The translations under genes were made by a program, and so were the position numbers. The notes below the pieces were generated by a model that saw nothing but the letters and a program-made list of their open reading frames with translations, was not told the DNA's origin and made no database searches. From positions 1,426,001 through 1,490,000 of the forward strand of contig NZ_CP159826.1 in assembly GCF_047729875.1 (NCBI RefSeq): a stretch of DNA of 64,000 nt, read 5' to 3'. The DNA is from Marimicrobium sp913061115 (GTDB lineage Bacteria; Pseudomonadota; Gammaproteobacteria; Pseudomonadales; Halieaceae). Positions 36,239-44,375 of the stretch are shown piece after piece (positions within the stretch are counted from its first letter, which is position 1; each line of letters starts with the position of its first letter).

Positions 36239-36913
36239 TCAGTGCGCCGGTTGACTGACACCGAGGAAAAAATGACTGGCTGAGGTTTCAATTCCGCCCA
36301 GAATCATATCCCCGCCAATGGCCACGAGAATCAGGCCCATGAAGCGCAGGATGATTTCCTGTGCGTGGTGGTTGAGAAATCGGCTGAGAAACCCAGAAAA
36401 AGCGAAGCAGAGGAAGAGCGTGCCCACCATTGCGGCAGTTCCAAGAGCGGTTCCGATGCGTCCGTCCATGGTGGGATAGGCGGCAGCCACCGTGACTACC
36501 GCAGCAATTGAGCCAGGTCCGCCAAGGATTGGCATGGCTAGGGGAACGATTAACTTATCGCTGACGTCTGCCTCTTCGGCTTGAAGCTCCTCGAGAGACT
36601 TCTTGGCTCCGTGCGTGAGGTGGGCAGCGTTTTCTTTCCCAGTGATCATATTAAGTCCGATCAGCACCACAATTAGGCCGCCCGCCGCTTGGAAGGCGGA
36701 AAGCGAAATGCCAAAGGCCTCGAGAATCGCGGTGCCGCCGAAGATGGAAATTTCAAGAATGATTAGCACGGCCACGGCGGTCTTCGCAGCAGCCTTGACT
36801 TTAAAGCCCGTGGGTAGATCCCCTACCGTACTAATGAAGATCCCGGCGTTTCCGATGGGATTCATCATAGCGAAAAGAGCCATAAAAGCTTTAAGGAATG
36901 CAACTGTACTCAT
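36239..36913 (-). CDS. MarC/NAAT-family inner-membrane protein
   Basis: 224 residues, six hydrophobic segments. The MarC signature is clear: FLKAFMALFAMMNPIGNAGIF near the start (the family Asn-Pro-x-Gly motif), then LNMITG and VPLAMPILGGPGSIAAVVT. The function of the family is unsettled; early links to multiple antibiotic resistance were withdrawn. Single gene; the following solo IS end begins just past its stop. Confidence 0.92.
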   Translation of the reverse strand: MSTVAFLKAFMALFAMMNPIGNAGIFISTVGDLPTGFKVKAAAKTAVAVLIILEISIFGGTAILEAFGISLSAFQAAGGLIVVLIGLNMITGKENAAHLTHGAKKSLEELQAEEADVSDKLIVPLAMPILGGPGSIAAVVTVAAAYPTMDGRIGTALGTAAMVGTLFLCFAFSGFLSRFLNHHAQEIILRFMGLILVAIGGDMILGGIETSASHFFLGVSQPAH

Positions 36914-37066
36914 ACAAATTTAACCTATATCGAATCACGCGATCTTACAACCCTGACAACGTTCGATCCGCCGGGTTTCAGTGAATTGCCTCCACGGGCT
37001 CGCCATGGCCACTTCCTTTAGTGCCTGTGTTTTTGATGGCACTCGCCTCCACATTGCCAGCACGTA

Positions 37067-37174
37067 TCAAACGTTGCCGTCCTCCGTACTCTTATTTTCA
37101 TCGGTTGAGGGTTCGAACATAGAGCAACCGCTTGCAACCAATGCCACCAATGCAAAGATGCTACATAATGTCAT
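37067..37174 (-). CDS. 35-residue lipoprotein
   Basis: Translation from the ATG at 37174 gives 35 residues with a textbook lipoprotein signal: MTLCSIFALVALVASGC, lipobox VASGC, a lipidated Cys at residue 17. The acidic 19-residue mature peptide begins CSMFEPSTDENKS. The ribosome site is weak (GCGGGATACC). The gene is too short for standard callers. It resembles entericidin-type or lysis-type small lipoproteins in size only. It lies downstream of marC's start on the same strand, with no obvious partner. Confidence 0.55.
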   Translation of the reverse strand: MTLCSIFALVALVASGCSMFEPSTDENKSTEDGNV

Positions 37175-37204
37175 GGTATCCCGCTTATTTCCATGACATT
37201 GGCG

Positions 37205-37390
37205 TCACCGTAACAAATAAATGCAATGCAGCATAAGAGGGATTACCCTTCCAGCGACGACCAAGTTTGTAGGTCTGTTATGCCTAACAAGCTCTAAGGC
37301 TTTCTTGCCTTGCATTACTAACGTGTAAGTCCAGCCGCTGAGTTCCTCTGGTGTGAGGCTGCTACTATTGCCGTTGTACTCGGTATTCAT
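37205..37390 (-). CDS. small hypothetical protein (61 residues)
   Basis: An ATG at 37390 is preceded by AGAGG at 8 bases, which is the main support. The peptide opens MNTEYNGNSSSLTPEELSG and ends with a hydrophobic, basic tail (RVIPLMLHCIYLLR). I recognise no family. It sits 30 bases upstream of the 35-residue lipoprotein on the same strand, so the two may form a unit. It could equally be a chance frame in IS-scarred DNA. Confidence 0.4.
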   Translation of the reverse strand: MNTEYNGNSSSLTPEELSGWTYTLVMQGKKALELVRHNRPTNLVVAGRVIPLMLHCIYLLR

Positions 37391-37476
37391 ATCGTTATCC
37401 TCTGATGAAACACCACCCACAGCAGCATCCCCTTGAAGCTGGGACAGTGTTGTGAATGGTGCGACTGAGTGACTGG

Positions 37477-37493
37477 TTCAGAAGTCTTCTGAA
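37477..37493. repeat. perfect palindrome TTCAGAA-GTC-TTCTGAA
   Basis: Seven-base arms around a 3-base centre, in the gap between the 61-residue ORF and the IS6 remnant. It may be an operator for the small minus-strand genes or part of the insertion scar. Confidence 0.4.
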
Positions 37494-37532
37494 ACGAAGC
37501 CTATGTTCGTGCTGTCCTTGTTCTCGTTGTAC

Positions 37533-37813
37533 AAGCTACGCAGTTATGGCGTTGCTCACCGTGAACTGATACCGGATGCTATTCATAATAATTCCCAGTA
37601 CGCGAACAATCGGGCCGAGCAATCCATGAGCCGACCAGAGTGCGAGAGCGGGTGATGCGGAAGTTTAAATCAATCAAGCAGGCTCAGAGATTTCTGGGCG
37701 CTCATGCTGCAGTGTTAAACCTTTTCAATTTGGGTAGGCATAAGGTCAGGGCTCAACATTACCGTGATCTCAGGGTGAGTGCGTTCGCTGAATGGAATAG
37801 GGCGGTTGCATGA
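37533..37813 (+). pseudogene. IS6-family transposase, C-terminal remnant with frameshift
   Basis: Codons from 37533 give KLRSYGVAHRELIPDAIH and NNRAEQS. One base is then missing at about 37625, and the next frame continues HEPTRVRERVMRKFKS, AQRFLGAHAAVLNLFN, GRHKV and FAEWNRAVA to the TGA at 37811. This order (KLRSYG, NNRAE-S-H, RERxM-xFKS, AQRFL, NLFN-x-x-RH) is the C-terminal third of IS6/IS26-group DDE transposases, including the last catalytic Glu (in NNRAE). The rest of the gene and both element ends are gone. I see no gene from here to 37962. Confidence 0.85.
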
Positions 37814-37962
37814 GACTTGAGGCTAAATTCCTCTGATGTCAAAAAGTTAACTTGCCGATACCAGGTGAAACCTTCACTCGCAAAGCGGCGGCACCTTGTG
37901 GGGCAGCGACCTCAGAGCGATAGTTGGGCAATTGCGCAGCAGGCAGGGGACTTTTGTTGCGA

Positions 37963-39201
37963 TTAACGCGGCTGTAAATGCAGCAGTTTATCGTCCTGGT
38001 CGATTTCAAAGCGATAGTTTCGAAGTACATTCATCCCTAGCAAGCCATCTACATTGGAGGCTGACGGGTAGTCGATTACGGCGATATCAATATCATTAAG
38101 TTGCATTTCACCCAGCTCGATAGATGACGCGCGATAGATATCCCCGCGCGTCAGGCCGCCTGCAGTGTTGAACATACGTGAGCCAAGGTAATTGAAATTG
38201 GCCTGAGGAAGGTCAGCAAAACTGCTATGGGAAAGGGTCGTCAACGAAGCGCCGGTGTCGATCAGTAATTTCACAGTGCTCATGCGATTCAAGGTGACCT
38301 CTACTAGAAAATGATCGCCACGCTTTGTGACCGCGACAGCGTGGCCAAGCCTGTCGGGTTTTTCCAGCTGAGGCGAAATACGTGACAACTCTTGGTTCAG
38401 CGTTGCGGTCCAAACCGTGTTCGACTTGTTATCGCGTTGCTGCAATGTCAGCAGCAATTTTTGACTGCGCTGGGTTTCGCCCAATACCCGATAAAGAATC
38501 GCTTCGCGTAATAGAAACTCTCGTGTGCCAAGATCGATGGTCTCCAGATACTCATAGAAACCCAGTAGCTCAACCCAGCTTTCCTGCCGAGAGAGTGTGT
38601 CATCTGTGACCTGCACCAGGCGCAGCACTGCGGCGTTTACAGCGTCCTCGTGTTCGGTCTGATAGGCATAAGTGGCGGCCAACTGGAGTGTGCTGGCGGC
38701 CTCTTCAGGCTGGCGCTGTAAGCGCTGATGCTCAGCGAGTAGCAATAAAACCGGAATGTCTTGATAGTAAGTGCTTAACCAGACATTCACCACCTCGACA
38801 AATACGCCGTTGCTGCACTGCTCCAAACAGAACATCAAATAGTGTTCCAGTATCGGCTTCAGCGCCAACTGATATGCGTCGTCCAGAGAGAGTGCCTGTT
38901 CGTAGTAGGATAAGGCCACTTCAAACTGTTGCTCCACAAGCAACTGGCGGAAACGGTCTGCACTGGGTGGCGCAGCAGGTTCGGACACTTGGGAGGGCGG
39001 TTGCTCTCGCAGGTTTGGGGAATCTGCCTGCGGGCTTGCGCTGAAATATCGCGAGGGCAATATCGCCGGTGCAGGGGCAGGTGTCGATATCGATGGTGCC
39101 GGATTCTGTGCAAGGCTACCTGTCGGAATGGCATCATGTAGCAACCATCCTAGGACCACGCCTACCAGTAATAGGCAGAAAATTTTCGCTAGCGACATCA
39201 T
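37963..39201 (-). CDS. membrane-anchored retropepsin-like aspartic protease with TPR-like N-terminal region
   Basis: 412 residues. An N-terminal anchor (IFCLLLVGVVLGWLLHDA) is followed by a Pro/Ala-rich linker and ~180 residues of helical pairs resembling TPR units (FEVALSYYEQALSLDDAYQLA). A C-terminal single-domain aspartyl protease comes last: VKLLIDTGASLTTLS, then GDIYRASSIELGE, and VDGLLGMNVLRNYRFEID (the second hydrophobic-Gly motif). Such clan AA proteases act as dimers, probably in the periplasm. Divergent from gltX across 398 bases. Confidence 0.88.
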   Translation of the reverse strand: MMSLAKIFCLLLVGVVLGWLLHDAIPTGSLAQNPAPSISTPAPAPAILPSRYFSASPQADSPNLREQPPSQVSEPAAPPSADRFRQLLVEQQFEVALSYYEQALSLDDAYQLALKPILEHYLMFCLEQCSNGVFVEVVNVWLSTYYQDIPVLLLLAEHQRLQRQPEEAASTLQLAATYAYQTEHEDAVNAAVLRLVQVTDDTLSRQESWVELLGFYEYLETIDLGTREFLLREAILYRVLGETQRSQKLLLTLQQRDNKSNTVWTATLNQELSRISPQLEKPDRLGHAVAVTKRGDHFLVEVTLNRMSTVKLLIDTGASLTTLSHSSFADLPQANFNYLGSRMFNTAGGLTRGDIYRASSIELGEMQLNDIDIAVIDYPSASNVDGLLGMNVLRNYRFEIDQDDKLLHLQPR

Positions 39202-39599
39202 CTCTGCATTGTAATGAGCTATGCCTCACAGATAAAGTGAGTGCACGGCAATTTCCTCGTTCAGGTGGTTCATGCTCGGTCTGGGAAATGCTCACATTGA
39301 ACACTGGGGCATCATCGGGTCAACTGGCCAGGGCTTCTTGTGTTGAGCAATATCGGTGAGGTGTCGGCTCGCCCTGGGCTCTTCACTGGCTAGGGCCTGG
39401 GTGAAACGATTACCAAACACTTGCTCAGTCATCGGTTGGACGCGGTGCGGATTTGGGAAAACGTTCGTGCAATCGATGGTTTAGCCCTATTTGCGCTCCA
39501 CAACCGCGCTCTGCGTATTGTTGCACTATGGTTCTATTGGACCTGATCGCAAGCCCCACCGTATAATTGCCAGCCACGTTTACCATATCCCGGAACCTC
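39202..39599. other. 398-base divergent intergenic region
   Basis: Lies between the aspartic protease gene and gltX. I see a possible gltX promoter near its right end (listed separately) and one 46-codon minus-strand frame (39292-39432) with no ribosome site, which I do not accept as a gene. No RNA gene or repeat was recognised. Confidence 0.5.
39537..39567 (+). promoter_or_regulatory. possible sigma-70 promoter for gltX
   Basis: TTGGAC (39537-39542) and TATAAT (39562-39567) with a 19-base spacer, ending 32 bases before the gltX ATG. The -10 is perfect but the spacer is longer than ideal, so another -35 may be used. Confidence 0.45.
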
Positions 39600-41090
39600 A
39601 TGACTGTACGTACCCGTGTTGCGCCATCGCCTACCGGCGACCCCCACGTTGGCACCGCCTACATTGCGTTGTTCAATATGTGTTTTGCCCGTGCGCACGG
39701 TGGGCAGTTTTTGTTGCGTATCGAAGATACAGACCAAGCTCGCAGTACACCCGAATCGGAACAGGCCATTCTCGATTCGCTGCGCTGGCTCGGTATCGAG
39801 TGGGACGAAGGCCCCGATGTGGGGGGTGATTGCGGGCCTTACCGGCAGAGCGAACGAATGGCGCTTTATGGGCAGTATGCACAGCAATTGGTTGAAGAAG
39901 GTAAAGCCTTTGTCTGCTATCGCACGGCTGCTGAATTGAACGAATTGCGCGAAGCGCGTCGCGCCGCAGGAAACAGCACCGCCCTGAAGCCCTCTGACCT
40001 GCAGCTGGCTGAATCAGACATTCAAAAACGCCACAATGCGGGGGATGCTTACGTCATCCGCATGATTGTGCCGGAGGACGATGGCAGCTGCACCATCGAT
40101 GACATGCTGCGCGGGACCATTGAGATGGACTGGGCCATGGTCGATGCGCAGATATTATTGAAGTCTGACGGTATGCCAACCTACCATTTAGCCAACGTTG
40201 TCGATGACCATCTGATGGGTATAACCCATGTGCTGCGCGGCGAGGAATGGATAAACTCAGCGCCAAAACACAAGCTGTTGTATGAGTATTTCGGCTGGGA
40301 TATGCCGCAGCTCTGTCATCTGCCGCTGCTGCGTAACCCGGATAAATCCAAGCTGAGTAAGCGCAAGAACCCAACCAGTATTCTCTACTATCAGCGCATG
40401 GGCTATCTGCCTGAGGCGTTGCTGAATTATCTGGGGCGTATGGGCTGGTCCATGCCTGACGAGCGCGAGAAGTTCACCCTGCAGGATATGGTGGAACAGT
40501 TTGACATCCAACGGGTCTCCCTTGGCGGTCCGATTTTTGATGTGGAAAAACTCAGCTGGCTCAACGGCATGTGGATTCGTGAAGACCTCAGTGAAGCGCA
40601 GCTGGCGCAGCGCTTGGTGGATTGGGCTTACAACAGTGAAAACTTGATGAAGGTGTTGCCCCATGCACAGAAGCGTATGGAGACGCTGAGTGATTTTGCG
40701 CCCCTGGCTAGCTTCCTGGTGTCAGGCACGTTGTCACTGAATGAAGAAAGCTTTGCGAGCGTAAAGGGTGAGCGTGACGCTATTGTCAAAGGCCTGCAGT
40801 TTGCGTTGTGGCGACTGGAAGCTCAGCATCAGTGGACGCGAGATGCCGTATGGAATGACTTAAAGGCTTTGGCGGATGCGTTGGAGATAAAGGTCAAAGA
40901 TTTTTTGGCGCCGTTGTTTATCGCGATAGCCGGTTCCAGTGCCTCTTTCTCTGTCGTCGATTCCATGGAATTGTTGGGACCGGATATGACGCGTGCACGT
41001 ATTCGTCATGCCATTGAAGTGCTGGGTGGCGTGTCTAAGAAGTCATCGAAAAAATTGGAAAAAGAATATCAGGCATTGGCAGAACGTTAG
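39600..41090 (+). CDS. gltX: glutamate-tRNA ligase
   Basis: 496 residues from the ATG at 39600; an in-frame upstream codon (39567) would add residues not found in the family. Class I synthetase motifs: RVAPSPTGDPHVGTAYIALF (HIGH-type HVGT), LLRIEDTDQARS, GEEWINSAPKH and KLSKRKNP (KMSKS-type). The C-terminal half is the anticodon-binding helical cage. It lacks the Cys set of the zinc-binding E. coli type, as in many GltX proteins. Charges tRNA-Glu; whether it also charges tRNA-Gln cannot be seen here. Confidence 0.95.
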   Translation: MTVRTRVAPSPTGDPHVGTAYIALFNMCFARAHGGQFLLRIEDTDQARSTPESEQAILDSLRWLGIEWDEGPDVGGDCGPYRQSERMALYGQYAQQLVEEGKAFVCYRTAAELNELREARRAAGNSTALKPSDLQLAESDIQKRHNAGDAYVIRMIVPEDDGSCTIDDMLRGTIEMDWAMVDAQILLKSDGMPTYHLANVVDDHLMGITHVLRGEEWINSAPKHKLLYEYFGWDMPQLCHLPLLRNPDKSKLSKRKNPTSILYYQRMGYLPEALLNYLGRMGWSMPDEREKFTLQDMVEQFDIQRVSLGGPIFDVEKLSWLNGMWIREDLSEAQLAQRLVDWAYNSENLMKVLPHAQKRMETLSDFAPLASFLVSGTLSLNEESFASVKGERDAIVKGLQFALWRLEAQHQWTRDAVWNDLKALADALEIKVKDFLAPLFIAIAGSSASFSVVDSMELLGPDMTRARIRHAIEVLGGVSKKSSKKLEKEYQALAER

Positions 41091-41163
41091 GCGATAGCAG
41101 GACTTACGACATCTTCAATCACCGCCGAGACAGTGGCGGCAACCAAAGATTGTAGATTACAGG

Positions 41164-41646
41164 TCAATGATGGTGTCCACCGGGACCGTGGACATGGCGG
41201 TGCGTCAGTTCTTCTGCCGTTGCGTTTCTCACCTCTGACACTTCAATGTCGAACACCAGTGTTTGTCCCGCCAAAGGGTGGTTGGTGTCGATGTCGGCGG
41301 TGTGCCGCCCGGCCTTTGTGACGGTGACAGTTCGCATGCCGTCATCGGTGCTTAGTTGCACCACGTCGCCCGCGCTTAGCTTGCCTTTAAAGGACAGATG
41401 TTTTATTGGTACGCGCTGCACCTTCTCGGGATGACGCAGACCGTAACCGTCCGCAGGGCTTACCGTCGCTGTGAAAGTGTCGCCGTCAGACTGGCCGGCC
41501 ATAGCGGACTCCAGTCCGGGAATAATATTATTGGCGCCATGCAGGTAGGCGGCTGGATCGGCGCCACGAGAGCTTTCGAGTTCAACGCCTGATTCGTCAC
41601 GCAGGGTGTAATGAAATGTCACTACGGTGTCTGGACCAATTTGCAC
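41164..41646 (-). CDS. FKBP-type peptidyl-prolyl isomerase, SlyD-like
   Basis: 160 residues starting at a GTG (41646) with GAGGAGA 6-7 bases upstream. The FKBP domain shows VTFHYTLRDESGVELESS and IIPGLESAMAGQSDGD, and the inserted chaperone flap VPIKHLSFKGKLSAGDVVQL that marks SlyD. The short C-terminal tail is His-rich (HRHVHGPGGHHH), likely metal-binding, but much shorter than in E. coli SlyD. Catalyses prolyl isomerisation and may help deliver nickel. Convergent with gltX; the gap has only a weak CCGCC/GGCGG hairpin. Confidence 0.9.
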   Translation of the reverse strand: MQIGPDTVVTFHYTLRDESGVELESSRGADPAAYLHGANNIIPGLESAMAGQSDGDTFTATVSPADGYGLRHPEKVQRVPIKHLSFKGKLSAGDVVQLSTDDGMRTVTVTKAGRHTADIDTNHPLAGQTLVFDIEVSEVRNATAEELTHRHVHGPGGHHH

Positions 41647-41829
41647 AGCCTGTCTCCTCTACCTGTTGAGCGCGAATAGTAATGGCTGAGGAGCGAAAGT
41701 CCTAGTGATTGTCTCGTTGCCTGACTCCGCAATAGGCCTGTGGGTTCAATTGAATGCACCTGCGCAATTGCCGCTGATGGGCCAATGCGCGATCATGTGC
41801 GATGGTAGAATCTGACGCAAGGAATAGAC

Positions 41830-42468
41830 ATGTCGAAGGAGAACGCGCCGCTGCAAGACGGTTTGGCCGAAGAGGTCAATCAGGATGTGAGCCAGCTTAT
41901 CCATCATCTGCGGTGCAGCAGAGCCCCCGATGAAGCGCTGCTGGTGGCACAGACGCATATACGCGATGCGCTGAGTGCACTAAAACCGTGGTTGGAGGAG
42001 GGTGGGGGCTGGTCTACCATTTCAATCGGTAGTGATGTCCCCGAATTTGGCTGGCAGGAAGATGACCTCACGGCCGTTATGCCCTATAGCCCAATCAGTG
42101 GTAGGAGGAATCCGATGGCGCCCCCCATCAAGCTATGGAAAGCCGGAGAAAATGAGGTTCTTGGTGAGGCGATATTTTCGCCGACCTATGCCGGTCCTCC
42201 GGACAGCGTTCATGGCGGTATTATCGCCGGTGTTTTCGACGAAATTCTTGCGATGTCGAATGTTATATCCGGTGCCGCAGGATTTACGGGGACGCTCACT
42301 ATTAAGTACCGTCGTAAGACGCCACTCAATACACCGATAGAGCTGTGGGGAAAAAATGTGCGTCAGGACGGCCGCAAGCAATTGTGCCTTGGAGAAATGC
42401 GCGTCAATGGTGAGGTGACTGCTAGCGCCGAGGGGCTGTTCATTTGCGCGGCGGAGCTGGGTACCTAG
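41830..42468 (+). CDS. PaaI-type hotdog thioesterase
   Basis: 212 residues with AAGGAAT before the ATG. After a helical N-terminus of ~50 residues, the hotdog core follows: FSPTYAGPPDSVHGGIIAGVFDEILAM (helix with the HGG loop and Asp), then TGTLTIKYRRKTPLNTPIELWG. Members hydrolyse acyl- or aryl-CoA esters; the substrate here is open. Isolated gene between convergent neighbours. Confidence 0.86.
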   Translation: MSKENAPLQDGLAEEVNQDVSQLIHHLRCSRAPDEALLVAQTHIRDALSALKPWLEEGGGWSTISIGSDVPEFGWQEDDLTAVMPYSPISGRRNPMAPPIKLWKAGENEVLGEAIFSPTYAGPPDSVHGGIIAGVFDEILAMSNVISGAAGFTGTLTIKYRRKTPLNTPIELWGKNVRQDGRKQLCLGEMRVNGEVTASAEGLFICAAELGT

Positions 42469-42504
42469 CGCCTAGCGCCAGGGTGATCAGCCATGGTGCA
42501 ACAG

Positions 42505-42879
42505 TCAGGCTTTTCGTAAGGCCAATCCGGCCAGTATTGCAGTGGTGAATTCAAACACTAAGGCGCCATAGGTGTAATCGCCCACGGGGTCGGGAACGAT
42601 CAGTGTGGAATACAGCCGCGCCAGCGCAAGCCCTCCCACTAATAAGACGATAGAAATTAGGGCAGGGCGGTAGAGGTCGCTGCGCAACGCGCCCAGCAGA
42701 CAGAACACACCAAAAGCCGTTTGCAGGCCGCCATACATTGCAGCGATTTCAACCCAGGCGTCACCCGAATCAAGAATTAAACCGGCGTACTCTGCGGGGA
42801 GTTCGGGCGAGATCAGGCACACGATGCCGTAGCTGCCAAATATCACAGCAGACAACCATAGAACGATCTTACCTAGCAT
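42505..42879 (-). CDS. DUF4345 small membrane protein
   Basis: The ATG at 42879 has AAGGAGA 6 bases upstream; 124 residues. Four hydrophobic segments (IVLWLSAVIFGSYGIVCL, AAMYGGLQTAFGVFCLLGA, ALISIVLLVGGLALAR, ALVFEFTTAILAGLAL) with the conserved EIAAMYGGLQ stretch fit DUF4345. Function unknown. Convergent with the thioesterase gene. Confidence 0.82.
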   Translation of the reverse strand: MLGKIVLWLSAVIFGSYGIVCLISPELPAEYAGLILDSGDAWVEIAAMYGGLQTAFGVFCLLGALRSDLYRPALISIVLLVGGLALARLYSTLIVPDPVGDYTYGALVFEFTTAILAGLALRKA

Positions 42880-43003
42880 TATACTCTCCTTGTGACGCGA
42901 ACGAACTTGCATCAAACCGCTGCAATTTAATTTCCGGTTAGCTTAGCATAGCTATTGCGAATCAAGCCCTAACACCTCTGTGACTCGTTCCTATAGCCAT
43001 CGG

Positions 43004-43032
43004 TTGACAGCGGAGGTGACGATCATTAGAAT
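43004..43032 (+). promoter_or_regulatory. strong sigma-70 promoter for tRNA-Ala
   Basis: TTGACA (43004-43009), 17-base spacer, TAGAAT (43027-43032), followed at once by a GC-rich discriminator (GCGCGCTC), the arrangement typical of stringently controlled stable-RNA promoters. The tRNA begins 62 bases after the -10. Confidence 0.82.
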
Positions 43033-43094
43033 GCGCGCTCTTTGGTTAATTAGGCATAAAACCCTATCTCGATCAATGAGTTAGATCAAGTTTT

Positions 43095-43170
43095 GGGGCT
43101 ATAGCTCAGCTGGGAGAGCGCAACACTGGCAGTGTTGAGGTCAGCGGTTCGATCCCGCTTAGCTCCACCA
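43095..43170 (+). tRNA. tRNA-Ala (anticodon GGC)
   Basis: 76 bases including encoded CCA. The 7-bp acceptor stem GGGGCTA/TAGCTCC has one G-T pair; D-stem GCTC/GAGC, anticodon stem CAACA/TGTTG with loop CTGGCAG (anticodon GGC, reading GCC/GCU), T-stem AGCGG/CCGCT with TTCGATC loop. The 3' end is the likely attachment site of the truncated integrase island that follows. Confidence 0.97.
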
Positions 43171-43270
43171 TATTTTCTAGCAATATCAGTAGTTTAGATT
43201 CCCTGCACACTGCATGGTTAAGCGGTGTATAGCAAAGTGTGTAGCAAAGTGTACTTTTCCTTCTCTCATT

Positions 43271-44044
43271 TTAGTCAAGAATATTGACTAATTCGGGGGC
43301 TAAAGGCGTACTCCAGTTGATGTTTGACCAGTCTACGTCGTCTAGATTTCCTGCAGCCACGTTTTGCGGCTGAACTGTCTCATGCCCTTCTAGGTACAGC
43401 GTTGTCATCTTCGTGTCAGCGTGCCCGGCCAATGCTTGAATGTACGCCAGTGGGTATCCAGCTTTGCCTAGAGCAAACATACCTAGCGCCCGTAAGTCAT
43501 GGAACGTGGGTCGTTCTTCAGGGTGCAAGTGGTTGTAGTAACCTGATCGCTCGCGAGCTTGACAGAAGGCTTTGGTTAACGCATCGGGTGTTATTTCGTA
43601 GATGTGTTGTCTTCCTTGTTGTACCGCGTCCATTAGCCGTTGTGTTTTTACAGCGGGCTTTCGATGCACGACGTAGGGGCATTCCAGAGGACTGTTATCG
43701 AACCACGAGAACGCTTTGTATAATGCGTTGCTCATTTCGATTGCGATGTATGTGCCTGTTTTTATTTGCTTCACGTTGACTAGCTGTTTATTCATGTCTA
43801 CAGCTTTCCACTTCATCGATGTCAGGTCACTTCGCCGTTGCACGCTGTGGAGTGCTATTTCCATAGCATGGGCGAGCCAGGGTTCGGCTTGTGTGAGAAT
43901 GGCTTGGTAGCCGTCCCATGTGTGCCTATGACGTTGTCGTGGTGGTTGCAGCATTATCTCAGTGTTATCCACTGGATTTTCATGTGCAAGCCCCGTATTG
44001 ATAGCGTATTTCCACAGCAGGTTTAGCGTGCCACGGTGTGCCTT
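43271..44044 (-). pseudogene. tyrosine-type phage/island integrase, N-terminally truncated
   Basis: About 258 residues of integrase-like sequence, starting AHRGTLNLLWKYAINTGL, with catalytic residues preserved: Arg in HSVQRRSDLTSMKW, His-x-x-Arg in TFHDLRALGMFALGK, and LAGHADTKMTTLYLEG containing the second His and the nucleophilic Tyr. The arm- and core-binding N-terminus is missing; the frame runs on to 44086 through unrelated sequence that belongs to the decarboxylase fragment. It ends 100 bases from the tRNA-Ala 3' end, which is the typical island layout. A short direct repeat (GTAGCAAAGTGT-like, 43226-43253) lies between and may be an arm site. Probably inactive. Confidence 0.85.
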
Positions 44045-44094
44045 GTGGGCGCAGGGAGTTCTTTGGGTGAGGAACTTCCGCGACAATGATCTCG

Positions 44095-44358
44095 AAGATG
44101 AAGTATTTCTTGCCTGGTTTTAGCGGGTGAATCAAACACTATTCTAGATGCTTCAGTACCGGCATTGATCGCCAACAAAACCTCTTCCATCGACGCAGCC
44201 TCAAGTCCCAACCCCCGGGACACGATGTTTTGAAGAATAAAGAAAAGTGGGTTGGTTTTAATAGGGATCGCATGAAGAGCATCGTCAGGAAACGCATTTT
44301 TCAGTCGATCCAACCGGTCATTTATCACCGAGCTAGAGAAGCGAAAGCCAGCCGGGCC
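44095..44358 (-). pseudogene. fragment of a PLP-dependent (ornithine/DAP/arginine-type) decarboxylase
   Basis: Roughly 85 residues, from GPAGFRFSSSVINDRLDRLK through HAIPIKTNPLFFIL (the Lys that binds PLP in alanine-racemase-fold decarboxylases lies in such an A-I-K-x-N motif), GLGLEAASMEEVLLAINAG and IVFDSPAKTRQEI. Start and C-terminal two thirds are missing. It is joined to the integrase stub on one side and begins only ~20 bases after the beta-propeller stop on the other. A recombination scar. Confidence 0.75.
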
Positions 44359-44375
44359 TATTCGATTGCTTCGTC

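Noticed and set aside
39292..39432. 46-codon minus-strand frame upstream of the aspartic protease gene
   Set aside because: No ribosome site and no recognisable features; probably chance.
41118..41140. CCGCC/GGCGG hairpin between gltX and the SlyD-like gene as terminator
   Set aside because: Five-base stem, no T-run on either strand; too weak to list.
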